In this document: positions 43,514 through 54,790 of the stretch, one piece after another
Layout: each line of letters opens with the position of its first letter
Position numbering within the stretch: position 1 is the stretch's first letter
Assembly: GCF_027286305.1 (NCBI RefSeq)
Contig: NZ_CP114599.1
Location: 62,001-126,000, forward strand
Length of the DNA: 64,000 bases
Reading direction: 5' to 3'
Source of the DNA: Phenylobacterium sp. NIBR 498073
GTDB taxonomy: Bacteria; Pseudomonadota; Alphaproteobacteria; Caulobacterales; Caulobacteraceae
The notes under the pieces: generated by a model
The model's database searches: none
Told to the model about the DNA's origin: nothing
Seen by the model: the letters and a program-made list of their open reading frames with translations, nothing else
Position numbers and translations under genes: made by a program

Positions 43514-45349
43514 ATGGGCTTGGCCATTCCGGGTCTCAATGAGGCCCCGACCAAACATGCCGGACTCCTGGCCTGGGTACGTGAAGTCGCCGAACTCACC
43601 CAGCCCGACCGGGTCCACTGGTGCGACGGCTCCGACGCGGAGTGGAACGCCCTGACCGCCGAGCTGGTGAAGTCGGGGACGCTCAAGCCGCTCAATCCGC
43701 AGAAGCGGCCTAACAGCTTCTACGCCGCCTCCGACCCGCGCGACGTGGCCCGGGTCGAGAGCCGCACCTTCATCTGCTCGCAGGATCCGGCCGACGCCGG
43801 CCCGACCAACAATTGGCTCGACCCGCAGGAAATGCGGACCAAGCTGCAGGGTCTGTTCAAGGGCGCCATGCGTGGCCGCACCATGTACGTCGTGCCCTTC
43901 TGCATGGGCCCGCTCGGCTCGAAGATCTCCGCCCTGGGCGTCGAGATCACCGACAGCGCCTATGTCGCCATCTCGATGCGGGTGATGACCCGGATGGGCA
44001 AGGGCGCCCTCGACATGCTCGGCGACGACGGCTTCTTCGTCCCGGCCCTGCACACCGTCGGCGCGCCGCTGGCGGCTGGCCAGGCCGACGTGCCGTGGCC
44101 CTGCAACGAAGAGAAGTACATCGTCCACTTCCCGGAGAGCCGCGAGATCTGGTCCTACGGCTCGGGCTACGGCGGCAACGCCCTGCTCGGCAAGAAGTGC
44201 TACGCCCTGCGCATCGCCTCGGTGATGGCTCGGGACGAGGGCTGGCTGGCCGAGCACATGCTGATCCTCAAGCTGACCTCGCCGCAAGGGCAGGTCCGCT
44301 ACGTCGCCGCCGCCTTCCCCAGCGCCTGCGGCAAGACCAACATGGCGATGCTGCAGCCGACCATCCCGGGCTGGAAGGCCGAGACCGTCGGCGACGACAT
44401 CTGCTGGATGCGCTTCGGTGACGACGGCCGCCTCTATGCGATCAATCCGGAGGCGGGCTTCTTTGGCGTCGCGCCGGGCACCGGCATCGCGACCAACAAG
44501 AACGCGGTCGACGCCCTGCACGCCAACACCGTCTTCACCAACGTGGCCCTGACCGCCGACGGCGACGTCTGGTGGGAAGGCCTGACCGATGCGCCGCCGG
44601 CAGGCCTGACCGACTGGAAGGGCCGCGCCTGGTCCCCCGAACTCGGCGAGCCCGCCGCCCACCCGAACGCCCGCTTCGCGGTGCCAGCCGATCAGTGCCC
44701 GGTGATCGCCGGCGAGTGGGACGATCCGGCCGGCGTGCCGATCTCGGCCATCCTGTTCGGCGGTCGCCGCGCCAGCGCTGTGCCGCTGGTGACCGAGGCC
44801 TTCGACTGGGAGCACGGGGTGTTCCTGGCGGCCAACGTCGCCTCGGAAGGCACCGCCGCAGCCGAGAACAAGGTCGGCGAGCTGCGCCGCGATCCGTTCG
44901 CGATGCTGCCGTTCTGCGGCTACAACATGGGCGACTATTTCGGCCACTGGCTGAAGGTCGGCGCCGGCGCCGACGCCGCCAAGCTGCCCCGCATTTACTT
45001 CGTCAACTGGTTCCGTAAGGGCGCGGACGGCAAGTTCCTGTGGCCGGGCTACGGCGAGAATGCTCGCGTCCTGAAGTGGATCGTCGGCCGTCTCGAGGGC
45101 GAGGCCCAGGCCGTGGACACTCCGATCGGCCGCGTGCCGAGCAAGGACTCGCTCGACCTGTCCGGCATCTCGATCGATCCGGCCGCGCTCGACACCCTGC
45201 TGTCGGTCGACGTCGAGATCTGGACCGAGGAAGCCGCCCTGATCCCCGAATTCTATGAGAAGTTCGGCGATCGCCTGCCCAAGGCCCTCTGGGACCAGCA
45301 CGCCGCCCTCGGCCGTCGCCTCGGCGTCCAGGCCCAGGCCGCCGAGTAG
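43514..45349 (+). CDS. pckG: GTP-dependent phosphoenolpyruvate carboxykinase
   Basis: 611 residues, typical of the GTP-type enzyme. Converts oxaloacetate to PEP and CO2. [50 protein letters not shown], the P-loop [12 protein letters not shown] with the reactive Cys, [14 protein letters not shown] and FGGRR segments are all present. The ATP-type PckA common in rhizobia is unrelated. It diverges from the small membrane protein gene across 232 bases in which I see no clear promoter. An intrinsic terminator follows. Confidence 0.96.
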   Translation: MGLAIPGLNEAPTKHAGLLAWVREVAELTQPDRVHWCDGSDAEWNALTAELVKSGTLKPLNPQKRPNSFYAASDPRDVARVESRTFICSQDPADAGPTNNWLDPQEMRTKLQGLFKGAMRGRTMYVVPFCMGPLGSKISALGVEITDSAYVAISMRVMTRMGKGALDMLGDDGFFVPALHTVGAPLAAGQADVPWPCNEEKYIVHFPESREIWSYGSGYGGNALLGKKCYALRIASVMARDEGWLAEHMLILKLTSPQGQVRYVAAAFPSACGKTNMAMLQPTIPGWKAETVGDDICWMRFGDDGRLYAINPEAGFFGVAPGTGIATNKNAVDALHANTVFTNVALTADGDVWWEGLTDAPPAGLTDWKGRAWSPELGEPAAHPNARFAVPADQCPVIAGEWDDPAGVPISAILFGGRRASAVPLVTEAFDWEHGVFLAANVASEGTAAAENKVGELRRDPFAMLPFCGYNMGDYFGHWLKVGAGADAAKLPRIYFVNWFRKGADGKFLWPGYGENARVLKWIVGRLEGEAQAVDTPIGRVPSKDSLDLSGISIDPAALDTLLSVDVEIWTEEAALIPEFYEKFGDRLPKALWDQHAALGRRLGVQAQAAE

Positions 45350-45371
45350 CGTCGGGCCTTTCAGACAAGTT

Positions 45372-45405
45372 GGCCGGGACGGTTCGCCGCCCCGGCCTTT
45401 TCTTT
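45372..45405 (+). terminator. Intrinsic terminator of pckG with UUCG tetraloop
   Basis: GGCCGGG, one mismatch, CGG-TTCG-CCG, C, CCCGGCC, followed by TTTTCTTT. The UUCG loop closed by a G-C pair is exceptionally stable. Confidence 0.9.
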
Positions 45406-45491
45406 GCGCGTCGACCGGGAGCTGACGCCACGGCAGGCTTGCGCTGGAAGCTGCGCCGTCCATCTGATCTGGAAACCGGATGGAGCGCGCC

Positions 45492-46634
45492 ATGACCCTC
45501 ACCCTCGACGCCAGCCTCGACGACGTCATCGACCGGGCTCTGTCCGACCAGCGGATCGTCGGGACGGTGGTGCTCGTCGCCCGCGGCGGCGACCTCGTCT
45601 ACGCCCGCGCCGCCGGCGACGCCGATCGCGAACGCGGCCTGCCGATGGCGCTGGAGACGGTCTTCCGCCTCGCTTCGGTGACCAAGCCGATCGTCGCCGC
45701 CGCGGCCCTGGCGATGGTCGAGCGCGGCGACCTGGCGCTTGACGCGCCGGTCAGCCGATGGCTGCCGGACTTCCGGCCCGCGGGCCCAGGCGGCGCGCCA
45801 GCTGAGATCACCGTCGGTCAGCTGCTGAGCCACACCAGCGGGCTCAGCTACGGATTCCTGCAGCCTGACGGCGGCCCCTATCTGGCGGCGGGGGTCTCCG
45901 ACGGCCTCGACCTGCCCGACCGTGCAATGGCCGACAACCTGGCGCGGCTCGGAAAGATCGAGCTGTTCTTCCCGCCGGGCGCGGCCTGGAACTATTCGGT
46001 CGGCCTCGATGTCCTGGGCGCGGCCATGGAGCAGGCGGCCGGCAAACCTTTGCCGCAGCTGGTCGACGAGCTGATCCTGCGCCCGCTCGGCATGAGCGCC
46101 AGCGGCTTCTATGTCGATAGCGCGGACCAACTCGCCGCCCCCTATATCGACGGCCGGCCGCCGCGCCCGATGCAGGAACCGGACGTCTCGCCGTTCTTCG
46201 AGCTGTCCGGCATCCGCTACTCGCCGGCCCGCGCCACGCGGCCGGCCTCGTTCCCGTCCGGCGGCGCCGGCATGGTCGGCACGGCGGGCGACGTGCTGAA
46301 GCTGCTCGAAGCGGTCCGCACCGGCGGCGGGCCGGTCCTGTCGCAGGCCTCGGCCGCATCCATGCTCAGCAACCAGATCGGCGAGTTGACGGTCACCACC
46401 CACGGGCCCGGCTGGGGCTTCGGCTACGCCGGGGCGGTGCTGAAGGATCCCGCTGCCGCCGGTTCTCCCCTGCGCCAGGGCACGGTCAGCTGGGGCGGGG
46501 TCTACGGCCACTCCTGGCAGATCGTCCCGGACCGGGAGACGACGGTCGTGGCCCTGACCAACACCGCCATCGAGGGCATGAGCGGGGTGTTCCCCGGCGA
46601 GCTCGGCGCGGCGGTGGCGCAGGCTGTGGGTTGA
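45492..46634 (+). CDS. Serine hydrolase, beta-lactamase/class C family
   Basis: 380 residues from ATG 45492, which has GGAG 7 bases upstream (ATG 45480 is less likely). The class C/esterase signature S-x-x-K is in FRLASVTKPIVAAAA, the Y-x-x motif in WNYSVGLDVLGAAM, and the third element in VSWGGVYGHSWQIVP. No signal peptide is visible, so a cytosolic esterase or peptidase is more likely than a periplasmic beta-lactamase. Such paralogues are common in Caulobacteraceae. Function beyond the fold is not determinable here. Confidence 0.85.
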   Translation: MTLTLDASLDDVIDRALSDQRIVGTVVLVARGGDLVYARAAGDADRERGLPMALETVFRLASVTKPIVAAAALAMVERGDLALDAPVSRWLPDFRPAGPGGAPAEITVGQLLSHTSGLSYGFLQPDGGPYLAAGVSDGLDLPDRAMADNLARLGKIELFFPPGAAWNYSVGLDVLGAAMEQAAGKPLPQLVDELILRPLGMSASGFYVDSADQLAAPYIDGRPPRPMQEPDVSPFFELSGIRYSPARATRPASFPSGGAGMVGTAGDVLKLLEAVRTGGGPVLSQASAASMLSNQIGELTVTTHGPGWGFGYAGAVLKDPAAAGSPLRQGTVSWGGVYGHSWQIVPDRETTVVALTNTAIEGMSGVFPGELGAAVAQAVG

Positions 46635-46674
46635 GGACCGTCATTTCCCCTCTCCCTTGTGGGGAGGGAGAAGT

Positions 46675-49074
46675 CTACGGCGGCGCGCCGACCAGGACCT
46701 CGCGCTTGCCGGCGTGGTTGGCCGGGCTGACCACGCCCTCGTTCTCCATCCGCTCGATCAGCGAGGCGGCGCGGTTGTAGCCGATCTGCAGCCGGCGCTG
46801 GACGTAGCTGGTCGAGGCCTTGCGATCGCGGGTGACCACGGCCACGGCGCGGTCGTAGAGGTCGTCGCCCGACCCGCCACCCTCGTCGCCGAAGGCCTCG
46901 CCGCCGCCGTCCTCGTCGTCGCCGCCGGCGGTGACGTCCTCGAGGTACTGCGGCTCGCCCTGGTCGCGCAGGAACTTGGCCACCGCCTCGACCTCGCCGT
47001 CGGACACGAACGGCCCGTGCAGGCGGGTGATGCGGCCGCCGCCGGCCATGTAGAGCATGTCGCCCTGGCCCAACAGCTGCTCGGCGCCCTGCTCGCCCAG
47101 GATGGTGCGGCTGTCGATCTTCGAGGTGACCTGGAAGGAGATCCGGGTCGGGAAGTTGGCCTTGATGGTGCCGGTGATGACGTCGACCGACGGGCGTTGC
47201 GTCGCCATGACCAGGTGGATACCGGCGGCGCGGGCCATCTGGGCCAGGCGCTGCACCGCGCCTTCCACGTCCTTGCCGGCGACCAGCATCAGGTCGGCGA
47301 CCTCGTCGATCACCACCACCAGGTAGGGCATCGGCTTGGGGTCGATCCGCTCGCTCTCGTAGATCGGCCGGCCGCTGTCGTCGAAGCCGGTCTGCACGGT
47401 GCGCTCGAAGTGCTCGCCCTTGGCGGCCGCCTCCTTGGCGCGCTCGTTGTAGGAGGCGACGTTGCGCACCCCGATCTTCGACATCAGCCGGTAGCGGTCC
47501 TCCATCTCGCGCACCGTCCACTTCAGCGCGACAATGGCCTTCTTCGGGTCGGTGACGACCGGGGCCAGCAGGTGCGGGATGCCGTCATAGACCGACAGTT
47601 CCAGCATCTTCGGGTCGATCATGATGAACCGGCACTGATCCGGCGGCAGCCGGTACAGGATCGACAGGATCATCGCGTTGACGCCGACCGACTTGCCCGA
47701 GCCGGTGGTGCCGGCGATCAGCAGGTGGGGCATCTTCGACAGGTCGGCGATGTAGGGCTCGCCGCCGATGTTCTCGCCCAGCGCCATCGGCAGGGCCTGG
47801 GTCGAGCGCTCGTACTCCGAACTGGCCAGCAGGTCGCGCAGATAGACGGTCTCGCGCCGCGCGTTCGGCAGCTCGATGCCGATGGCGTTGCGGCCCGGCA
47901 CGACGCTGACTCGGCAGGCGGCGACCGACATCGAGCGGGCGATGTCGTCGGCCAGGGCCACGACGCGGGCCGACTTCACGCCGGCCGCCGGCACCAGTTC
48001 GTAGAGCGTGACCACCGGGCCGGGGCGGATCTGGTCGATGGCGCCGCGCACGCCGAATTCGGCCAGCACGCTTTCCAGCAGCTGGGCGTTCTGGCGCAGG
48101 GCGCCTTCGTCGAACATCGAGGCGCGCGGCTTGGGCTTGGCCAGCATGGCCAGTTCGGGCAGCGCGAAGCCGCCGGACTTCACGAAGTCGAACGCGCCCT
48201 GGGCCTCGCGCTGCTCGCGGCCGGATTCCTTCGGCGCGGGCTTGGGTTGCTTGATCGCCACCGGGCTGGCGACGGTGTCGCCGTCGTCGAGATCGTCGGC
48301 GTCGTCGGCATAGGCCATGGGTTCCACGGTCGGCGCGGGCTGCGCCGGGCGCTGGGCGGGAGCCGCCGCCGGTTCGGCCGCGGGGGTGCGGCGCGCAGTC
48401 GGCGCGCGGGCCGGCTTGGTGGGCGGGGCGGGGGCCTGCGGCGCCTGCTGAAGGGCGTTGCGGACCCACTCGATGCTGGCGGCCAGCTCCGAGCGGCGCA
48501 CGCCGATGGCGAAGCCCAGGCCGGCTGCGGCGGCGGCCAGCAGCAGCAGCGAGGCGATGAGCACGCCGCCTGGAATGTGGGCGTAGGCGAACAGGCCGGC
48601 GATCGCGTGCAGCAGGCCGTCGCCCCAGAACCCGCCCAGGCCCTTGGCCAGCGGCCAGGCTGCAGGTGCGGGGGGCGCGCTCAGCAGGCCGGCCAACGCC
48701 ATCACGCCGAGCAGGCCGATGGCGGCGCGCAGGCGCACCTTGCGGCGGGTCAGGTCCGGTTGCGGGGTGGTGGCGCGGCCCAGCCCGAACACCACCATCA
48801 AGAGCGCCCCGACGCCGGCGGCCAGGCCCAGCGACTGGATCCCGACGTCGGCGGCGGTCGCCCCGGGCGCGCCCAGGGCGTTGGTCGGCGACAGGGCCGA
48901 GGCGGCGTTGAGGCTCGGATCGGCGGCGTTGTAGGTCGCCAGCGCGATGATCAGGGCGATGCCGGCCGCCGCGACGATGCCGCCGCGCAGCCGCGCCGTG
49001 GCTGGATGCGACCAGGCCAGGCCGGCAATGTGCATCCCCAGCTCGACACCCGTCTTTCGCGCCGCCCGCGCCAT
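46675..49074 (-). CDS. ftsK: DNA translocase FtsK
   Basis: 799 residues. Septal DNA pump that resolves chromosome dimers and clears the terminus. Four N-terminal membrane segments, a proline/alanine linker (around residues 210-280), the alpha/beta RecA motor with Walker A AGTTGSGKSVGVNAMILSILY and FIMIDPKMLELSVYDGIPHL, and the C-terminal gamma winged helix (YVQRRLQIGYNRAASLIERMENEGVVSPANHAGKREVLV) that reads KOPS. The linker is shorter than in E. coli. A small CCTCTCCC / GGGAGGGA hairpin precedes its stop. Confidence 0.96.
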   Translation of the reverse strand: MARAARKTGVELGMHIAGLAWSHPATARLRGGIVAAAGIALIIALATYNAADPSLNAASALSPTNALGAPGATAADVGIQSLGLAAGVGALLMVVFGLGRATTPQPDLTRRKVRLRAAIGLLGVMALAGLLSAPPAPAAWPLAKGLGGFWGDGLLHAIAGLFAYAHIPGGVLIASLLLLAAAAAGLGFAIGVRRSELAASIEWVRNALQQAPQAPAPPTKPARAPTARRTPAAEPAAAPAQRPAQPAPTVEPMAYADDADDLDDGDTVASPVAIKQPKPAPKESGREQREAQGAFDFVKSGGFALPELAMLAKPKPRASMFDEGALRQNAQLLESVLAEFGVRGAIDQIRPGPVVTLYELVPAAGVKSARVVALADDIARSMSVAACRVSVVPGRNAIGIELPNARRETVYLRDLLASSEYERSTQALPMALGENIGGEPYIADLSKMPHLLIAGTTGSGKSVGVNAMILSILYRLPPDQCRFIMIDPKMLELSVYDGIPHLLAPVVTDPKKAIVALKWTVREMEDRYRLMSKIGVRNVASYNERAKEAAAKGEHFERTVQTGFDDSGRPIYESERIDPKPMPYLVVVIDEVADLMLVAGKDVEGAVQRLAQMARAAGIHLVMATQRPSVDVITGTIKANFPTRISFQVTSKIDSRTILGEQGAEQLLGQGDMLYMAGGGRITRLHGPFVSDGEVEAVAKFLRDQGEPQYLEDVTAGGDDEDGGGEAFGDEGGGSGDDLYDRAVAVVTRDRKASTSYVQRRLQIGYNRAASLIERMENEGVVSPANHAGKREVLVGAPP

Positions 49075-49209
49075 CCCGAACTCCTGATTTCAGAGACCCC
49101 TTGTTTGCCCGGACGAGGGTTAAGAGGCGTTTACCAAGCCCGGCCGTAAGCGCCGCCGTACCCGCAAAATCCCGTTTCCGTTTTGGCCAAGCCCATCTAG
49201 GTTCGCCGC

Positions 49210-49599
49210 ATGTGGAGCATGCCTCGAAGCGTCCTGCGGTTCGTCGCCGTCATCCTCGGCCTCTGCGCCGTGGGCGGGTTCATCCTCGGCGTGCGCGGCG
49301 CTCCGGAACGAGCTCGGCTGCCCGGCGAGGCGGCCGGCGGCGGCGCGCCGATCCAGGCCAGCGACGCTCAGCCGCTCGACGACCTGGTGCTGACCCCTTC
49401 CGAACTCGCCCCCGAACCGAAGAAGGAAGAGGAAAAGCCCGCCGAAGAGGCCGAACAGGCCCCGACTCCAGTGGAGAAGGCGCCTGAGCCCAAGGCCGCG
49501 CCGGCGCCCAAGGCGCCGACCTCGCCGCCGCCCGAGGAAGACCGGGTCGGCGACCTGATCGACGGCCTGACCCCGCCGCCCGAGCAGCCGCCGTACTAG
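49210..49599 (+). CDS. Membrane-anchored Pro/Glu-rich hypothetical protein
   Basis: 129 residues. One N-terminal membrane segment (VLRFVAVILGLCAVGGFILGV) followed by a disordered tail with alternating P, E, K and A (EPKKEEEKPAEEAEQAPTPVEKAPEPKAAPAPKAP). No fold is expected. The low-complexity TonB-like spacer could span the periplasm. ATG 49219 is an alternative start. It diverges from ftsK across 135 bases and converges with alkB. Confidence 0.6.
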   Translation: MWSMPRSVLRFVAVILGLCAVGGFILGVRGAPERARLPGEAAGGGAPIQASDAQPLDDLVLTPSELAPEPKKEEEKPAEEAEQAPTPVEKAPEPKAAPAPKAPTSPPPEEDRVGDLIDGLTPPPEQPPY

Positions 49600-49610
49600 G
49601 CGGTTATGCA

Positions 49611-50222
49611 CTAGGCTGGCGCGGCCCGCCGCAGGGTCAGGTTGAACCGACCGCCGCCCGGCACCAGCCGCGAGGATCCCGGCAGGATGCGGTCGACCCC
49701 GTGATGATAGAGCCGCGCCTCGCCGGCCAGCAGGCAGACGTCGCCTGACGACAGCCGCACCGAGGTGGTCGGATCGCTGCGCTTGAGACCGCCGACGCGG
49801 AACACCGCCGTGTCGCCGAGCGAGACCGACAGCACTGGAAACCGGAAGTCGGCCTCGTCCTTGTCCTGATGCAGGCCCATCTTCGCCTGTGCGTTATAAA
49901 AGTTGATCAGGCACGCGTCGGGCGGAACCTCAGGGTCGGCCAGTTCGCGCCAGAGCTCCGTCAGGATGGTGGGCATCGGCGGCCAGAACCTGCCGGTGGT
50001 CGGGTGCCGCGGCTCGTAGCGATAGCCCTTGGCGTCGGTGGTCCAGCCGAGCGCGCCGAAGCTGCTCATCGCCACGCTCATCGGCTTGCCGCCGGGCGTC
50101 GACTGGTGGACCAGCGGCGCATCGGTCAGGCCGGCGGTGATCTGCGCCAGCAGCTCGGCCTGGGCGGCGGGCGACAGCCGGCCAGGCAGCAGGCGAAATC
50201 CACTGGTCGTCGAAATGCTCAT
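49611..50222 (-). CDS. alkB: AlkB-type 2-oxoglutarate/Fe(II) dioxygenase
   Basis: 203 residues. Oxidative demethylation of 1-methyladenine and 3-methylcytosine in DNA. YRYEPRHPTTGRFWPPMP, LINFYNAQAKMGLHQDKDE with the H-x-D iron ligands, LSVSLGDTAVFRVGG, LSSGDVCLLAGEARLYHHGVDRI with the distal His, and RFNLTLRRA with the 2-oxoglutarate Arg. It resembles canonical AlkB. The start is 19 bases from the divergent HELVH gene. Confidence 0.93.
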   Translation of the reverse strand: MSISTTSGFRLLPGRLSPAAQAELLAQITAGLTDAPLVHQSTPGGKPMSVAMSSFGALGWTTDAKGYRYEPRHPTTGRFWPPMPTILTELWRELADPEVPPDACLINFYNAQAKMGLHQDKDEADFRFPVLSVSLGDTAVFRVGGLKRSDPTTSVRLSSGDVCLLAGEARLYHHGVDRILPGSSRLVPGGGRFNLTLRRAAPA

Positions 50223-50241
50223 CGGTGCTCATATAGGCGCA

Positions 50242-50754
50242 ATGACGATCCGCGCCGCCAGCGACCTGTGCATGCCGCCCCTGCGCGCGCGCCGGCTGAC
50301 CTCCGGCGAGCGGGGCCTGTGCGGGCAGGTGTTCGGCGACGGGCTCGACCCCGCGCGGGTGCGGATCCTCAGCCTGCCGGTCTGGCCGCGACCTTTCGTC
50401 CCGTCGGCCGGGCTGGTGGTCTGGCCGGCGGCCTCGGCCCTGGCCGATTTTTCGACCGCGCCGCTCTGGTTGCGCTCGGTGCTGGTGCACGAACTGGTCC
50501 ACGTCTGGCAGGCCCAGCAAGGGGTTTTCCTGCCCTTCGCCAAGCTTCGCGCCGGGGATGGCCGGGCCGCCTACGCATATGATTTGGCGGACGGCCGGTC
50601 ATTTTCTCAGCTCAACATCGAGCAGCAGGCGATGGTCGTCCAGCATGCCTACCTGGCCGCCGGCGGGGGCGCGAGCCCTTACGACAGCAAAGCCTATGCA
50701 GGCATATTAGAGGCTTGGCCCGGGCCGCTGGGGCGAAGACCCCGCAAGTTATAG
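50242..50754 (+). CDS. Small HELVH-motif protein (putative zinc metallopeptidase-like)
   Basis: 170 residues. SVLVHELVHVWQAQQGVFLPFAKLRAG carries an HExxH-like zinc signature (HELVH) near residue 90 in a helix, followed by NIEQQAMVVQHAYLAAGG with a possible third ligand. No signal peptide. Similar Caulobacteraceae proteins have been labelled 'vgr-related', which has no functional content. It may be a cytosolic metalloprotease or a non-catalytic fold relative. It lies 177 bases upstream of dnaK. Confidence 0.7.
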   Translation: MTIRAASDLCMPPLRARRLTSGERGLCGQVFGDGLDPARVRILSLPVWPRPFVPSAGLVVWPAASALADFSTAPLWLRSVLVHELVHVWQAQQGVFLPFAKLRAGDGRAAYAYDLADGRSFSQLNIEQQAMVVQHAYLAAGGGASPYDSKAYAGILEAWPGPLGRRPRKL

Positions 50755-50766
50755 GGTCATTACGCA

Positions 50767-50794
50767 CTTGCGGCGGGTGCATGTGATCCCATAT
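50767..50794 (+). promoter_or_regulatory. Sigma-32 heat-shock promoter of dnaK
   Basis: CTTG, 17-base spacer, CCCATAT: an essentially perfect match to the alphaproteobacterial RpoH consensus (CTTG-N17-CCCATnT). The -10 ends 137 bases before the dnaK ATG, leaving a 5' leader of about 130 bases. Confidence 0.85.
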
Positions 50795-50931
50795 CGCGAC
50801 TCGACGCTGGTTGCCCCATGGGTTAACCGGCCGAGCCCTTATTCGAACCGGGGATGCCGAGAAGAACCGGGGTGCTTCAAACGAAGGCCCTCAAACCGGC
50901 GTCCGCCATTCAGGAGCGAGCAAGACTCGAT

Positions 50932-52836
<1,905 letters not shown>

Positions 52837-52844
52837 CGTTCCGC

Positions 52845-52888
52845 CCGATGGCGGTCATCCGCAAATTCTGCGAGACGACCGCCATCGG
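52845..52888 (+). promoter_or_regulatory. Long hairpin in the dnaK-dnaJ gap
   Basis: Perfect 12-bp stem (CCGATGGCGGTC / GACCGCCATCGG) with an inner CGCA-AATTC-TGCG stem. It begins 8 bases after the dnaK stop and has no U-tract, so it is more likely an RNA-stability or partial-termination element than a strong terminator. Confidence 0.6.
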
Positions 52889-53001
52889 TTCGGGCGCCCC
52901 CCAGTGGAAATCTCCGCCTGCTCCGGTTTGGAATAAGCCTTGCAGTCGGGCGGGGATCATCCCACCTCAATTCTCAGATCAATTTGAACCTCTGACATAG
53001 C

Positions 53002-54153
53002 ATGCGGGATTATTACGATATCCTCGGCGTGGAACGGAGCGCGGACGAAGCTGCGCTGAAGTCGTCGTTCCGCAAGCTCGCCATGGAACACCACCCCGAC
53101 CGTAACGGCGGGTGCGAGGAAGCGGCCGGCCGGTTCAAGGAGATCAACGAGGCCTATTCGGTCCTCTCCGATCCCCAGAAGCGCGCGGCCTACGATCGTT
53201 TCGGCCATGCCGGCGTCAACGGCGCGGCGGGCGGCGGCGGAGGCGGCCAGTTCCACGACGTCAACGACATCTTCAACGAGGTGTTCGGCGACGTCTTCGG
53301 CGACATGTTCGGCGGTCGCGGCCGCCAGCGCTCGGGCCCGGCCCGCGGCCAGGACCTGCGCTACGACCTGGAGATCACCCTGGAGCAGGCCTATGCCGGC
53401 TCCGAGGTCGAGATCACCGTGCCGGCCTCGATCAACTGCGAAACCTGCGACGGCTCGGGCGCGCGTCCGGGCACCAGCCCGACCGTCTGCGGCGGCTGCG
53501 GCGGCGCGGGCCGCGTGCGCGCCAGCCAGGGCTTCTTCTCGATCGAGCGAGCCTGTCCGCGCTGCGGCGGTTCCGGCCGCTTGGTGCTGGACCCCTGCGA
53601 GGATTGTCACGGCCACGGCCAGGTGCGCAAGCAGCGCACCCTACAGGTCCGCATCCCGGCCGGCGTCGACGACGGCGCGCGCATCCGCCTGGCCGGCGAG
53701 GGCGACGCCGGGGCGCGCGGCGGGCCGCGCGGCGACCTCTACATCTTCCTGTCCGTGCGCCCGCACGACCTGTTCGACCGCGACGGCCTGGATCTGCTCT
53801 GCACCGTGCCGGTGCCGATGGCGGTGGCCGCCTTGGGCGGGGAGATCGAAGCGCCCTGCCTGATGGGCGGCGACAACTGCGACGGCGCCTGCCGCATCGA
53901 GGTCAAGGTGCCGGAAGGCTCGCAGACCGGCCGCACCGTGCGCCTGAAGGGCAAGGGCATGCCGTCGCTGCGCTCGCGCGATCGCGGCGACCTGGTGGTC
54001 GAACTGTTCGTCGAGACTCCGACCAAACTCACCGCCCGCCAGAAGGAGCTGATGCGCGAATTCGTCGAAATCTGCGGCGAGCAACAGCATCCGAAATCGG
54101 CCAACTTCATCGGCAAGGCCAAACAGTTCTGGGACGACGTCACCGGCGGCTGA
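53002..54153 (+). CDS. dnaJ: Co-chaperone DnaJ (Hsp40)
   Basis: 383 residues, type I DnaJ. J domain with MEHHPDRN (HPD motif at about residues 30-35), a Gly/Phe-rich linker (GGGGGGQFHDVNDIFNEVFGDVFGDMFGG), a zinc-finger domain with four CxxCxGxG-like repeats (CETCDGSG, CGGCGGAG, CPRCGGSG, CEDCHGHG), and the C-terminal peptide-binding domains. It stimulates DnaK ATPase. It lies 165 bases downstream of dnaK, across a hairpin; transcription is probably from the dnaK promoter. Confidence 0.97.
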   Translation: MRDYYDILGVERSADEAALKSSFRKLAMEHHPDRNGGCEEAAGRFKEINEAYSVLSDPQKRAAYDRFGHAGVNGAAGGGGGGQFHDVNDIFNEVFGDVFGDMFGGRGRQRSGPARGQDLRYDLEITLEQAYAGSEVEITVPASINCETCDGSGARPGTSPTVCGGCGGAGRVRASQGFFSIERACPRCGGSGRLVLDPCEDCHGHGQVRKQRTLQVRIPAGVDDGARIRLAGEGDAGARGGPRGDLYIFLSVRPHDLFDRDGLDLLCTVPVPMAVAALGGEIEAPCLMGGDNCDGACRIEVKVPEGSQTGRTVRLKGKGMPSLRSRDRGDLVVELFVETPTKLTARQKELMREFVEICGEQQHPKSANFIGKAKQFWDDVTGG

Positions 54154-54193
54154 CCCCGTCGCGCGCGCGTCCGGCTCGGGCTATCAACGGCAG

Positions 54194-54790
54194 ATGAGCG
54201 GCACAGTCGAAGCTATCGAAAAACGTGACGGCCGCCGTGAGCGCGCCGTCGCCAGCCGTGCGCGCATCCTCGAGGCGATGGTCGACCTGATCCAGGCCGG
54301 CGAGGTGCAGCCGTCGGCCGAGGCGGTGGCGATCCGCGCCGGGGTCGGCGTGCGCACGGTCTTCCGGCTGTTCAACGACGTCGAAGGTCTGCACCGCGGC
54401 CTGCAGCAGGTCATGGACGAGCGCCTGGCCCCGATCTACGACGAGCCAGTCCACGGGACCCTGGCCGAGCGTCTCGACCAGCTGGTCGCGCGCCGCGCCG
54501 TGGTGTTCGAAAAGCTCGCTCGGCCGAAGGCTTTCGCCGACGCCAATCGCGCGCGTTCGCCCAGCCTGACCGCCGGTCACCAGGCCTTCGTGCGCCGCCA
54601 GCGCGAGCTGCTGCTGCGCCACCTGGACGGGGTCGCTGTGGTCGACGGTGATCTGCTGGAGGCGCTCGATCTGGCGCTCAGCTTCGACGTCTGGCGTCGC
54701 CTGCGCGAGGACCAGGGCCTGACGGTCGCCGACGCTCAGCGGGTCGTCGGGGTCATGGCCCGGGCCGTGGTGGCGGTCTCGGCGGCCTAG
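54194..54790 (+). CDS. TetR-family transcriptional regulator
   Basis: 198 residues. N-terminal HTH: RERAVASRARILEAMVDLIQAGEVQPSAEAVAIRAGVGVRTVFRLFNDVEGLHRGL, ending in the VRTVFRLFNDVEGL segment that matches the TetR recognition helix signature. The C-terminal ligand domain is unclassified. It lies 40 bases after dnaJ on the same strand; the target is unknown. The TAG stop shares CTAG with the convergent GNAT gene. Confidence 0.88.
   Translation: MSGTVEAIEKRDGRRERAVASRARILEAMVDLIQAGEVQPSAEAVAIRAGVGVRTVFRLFNDVEGLHRGLQQVMDERLAPIYDEPVHGTLAERLDQLVARRAVVFEKLARPKAFADANRARSPSLTAGHQAFVRRQRELLLRHLDGVAVVDGDLLEALDLALSFDVWRRLREDQGLTVADAQRVVGVMARAVVAVSAA

Noticed and set aside
46643..46673. CCTCTCCC...GGGAGGGA near the ftsK stop as a third CerM-like repeat
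   Set aside because: It shares only the G/C-run hairpin; the GGATCG, GAGACGGAGG and GANTC parts are missing.
50838..50860. TTCGAACCGGGG, resembling the T-loop of a tRNA on the minus strand
   Set aside because: The flanking bases do not form a five-pair T stem and no acceptor, D or anticodon arms can be laid out around it.
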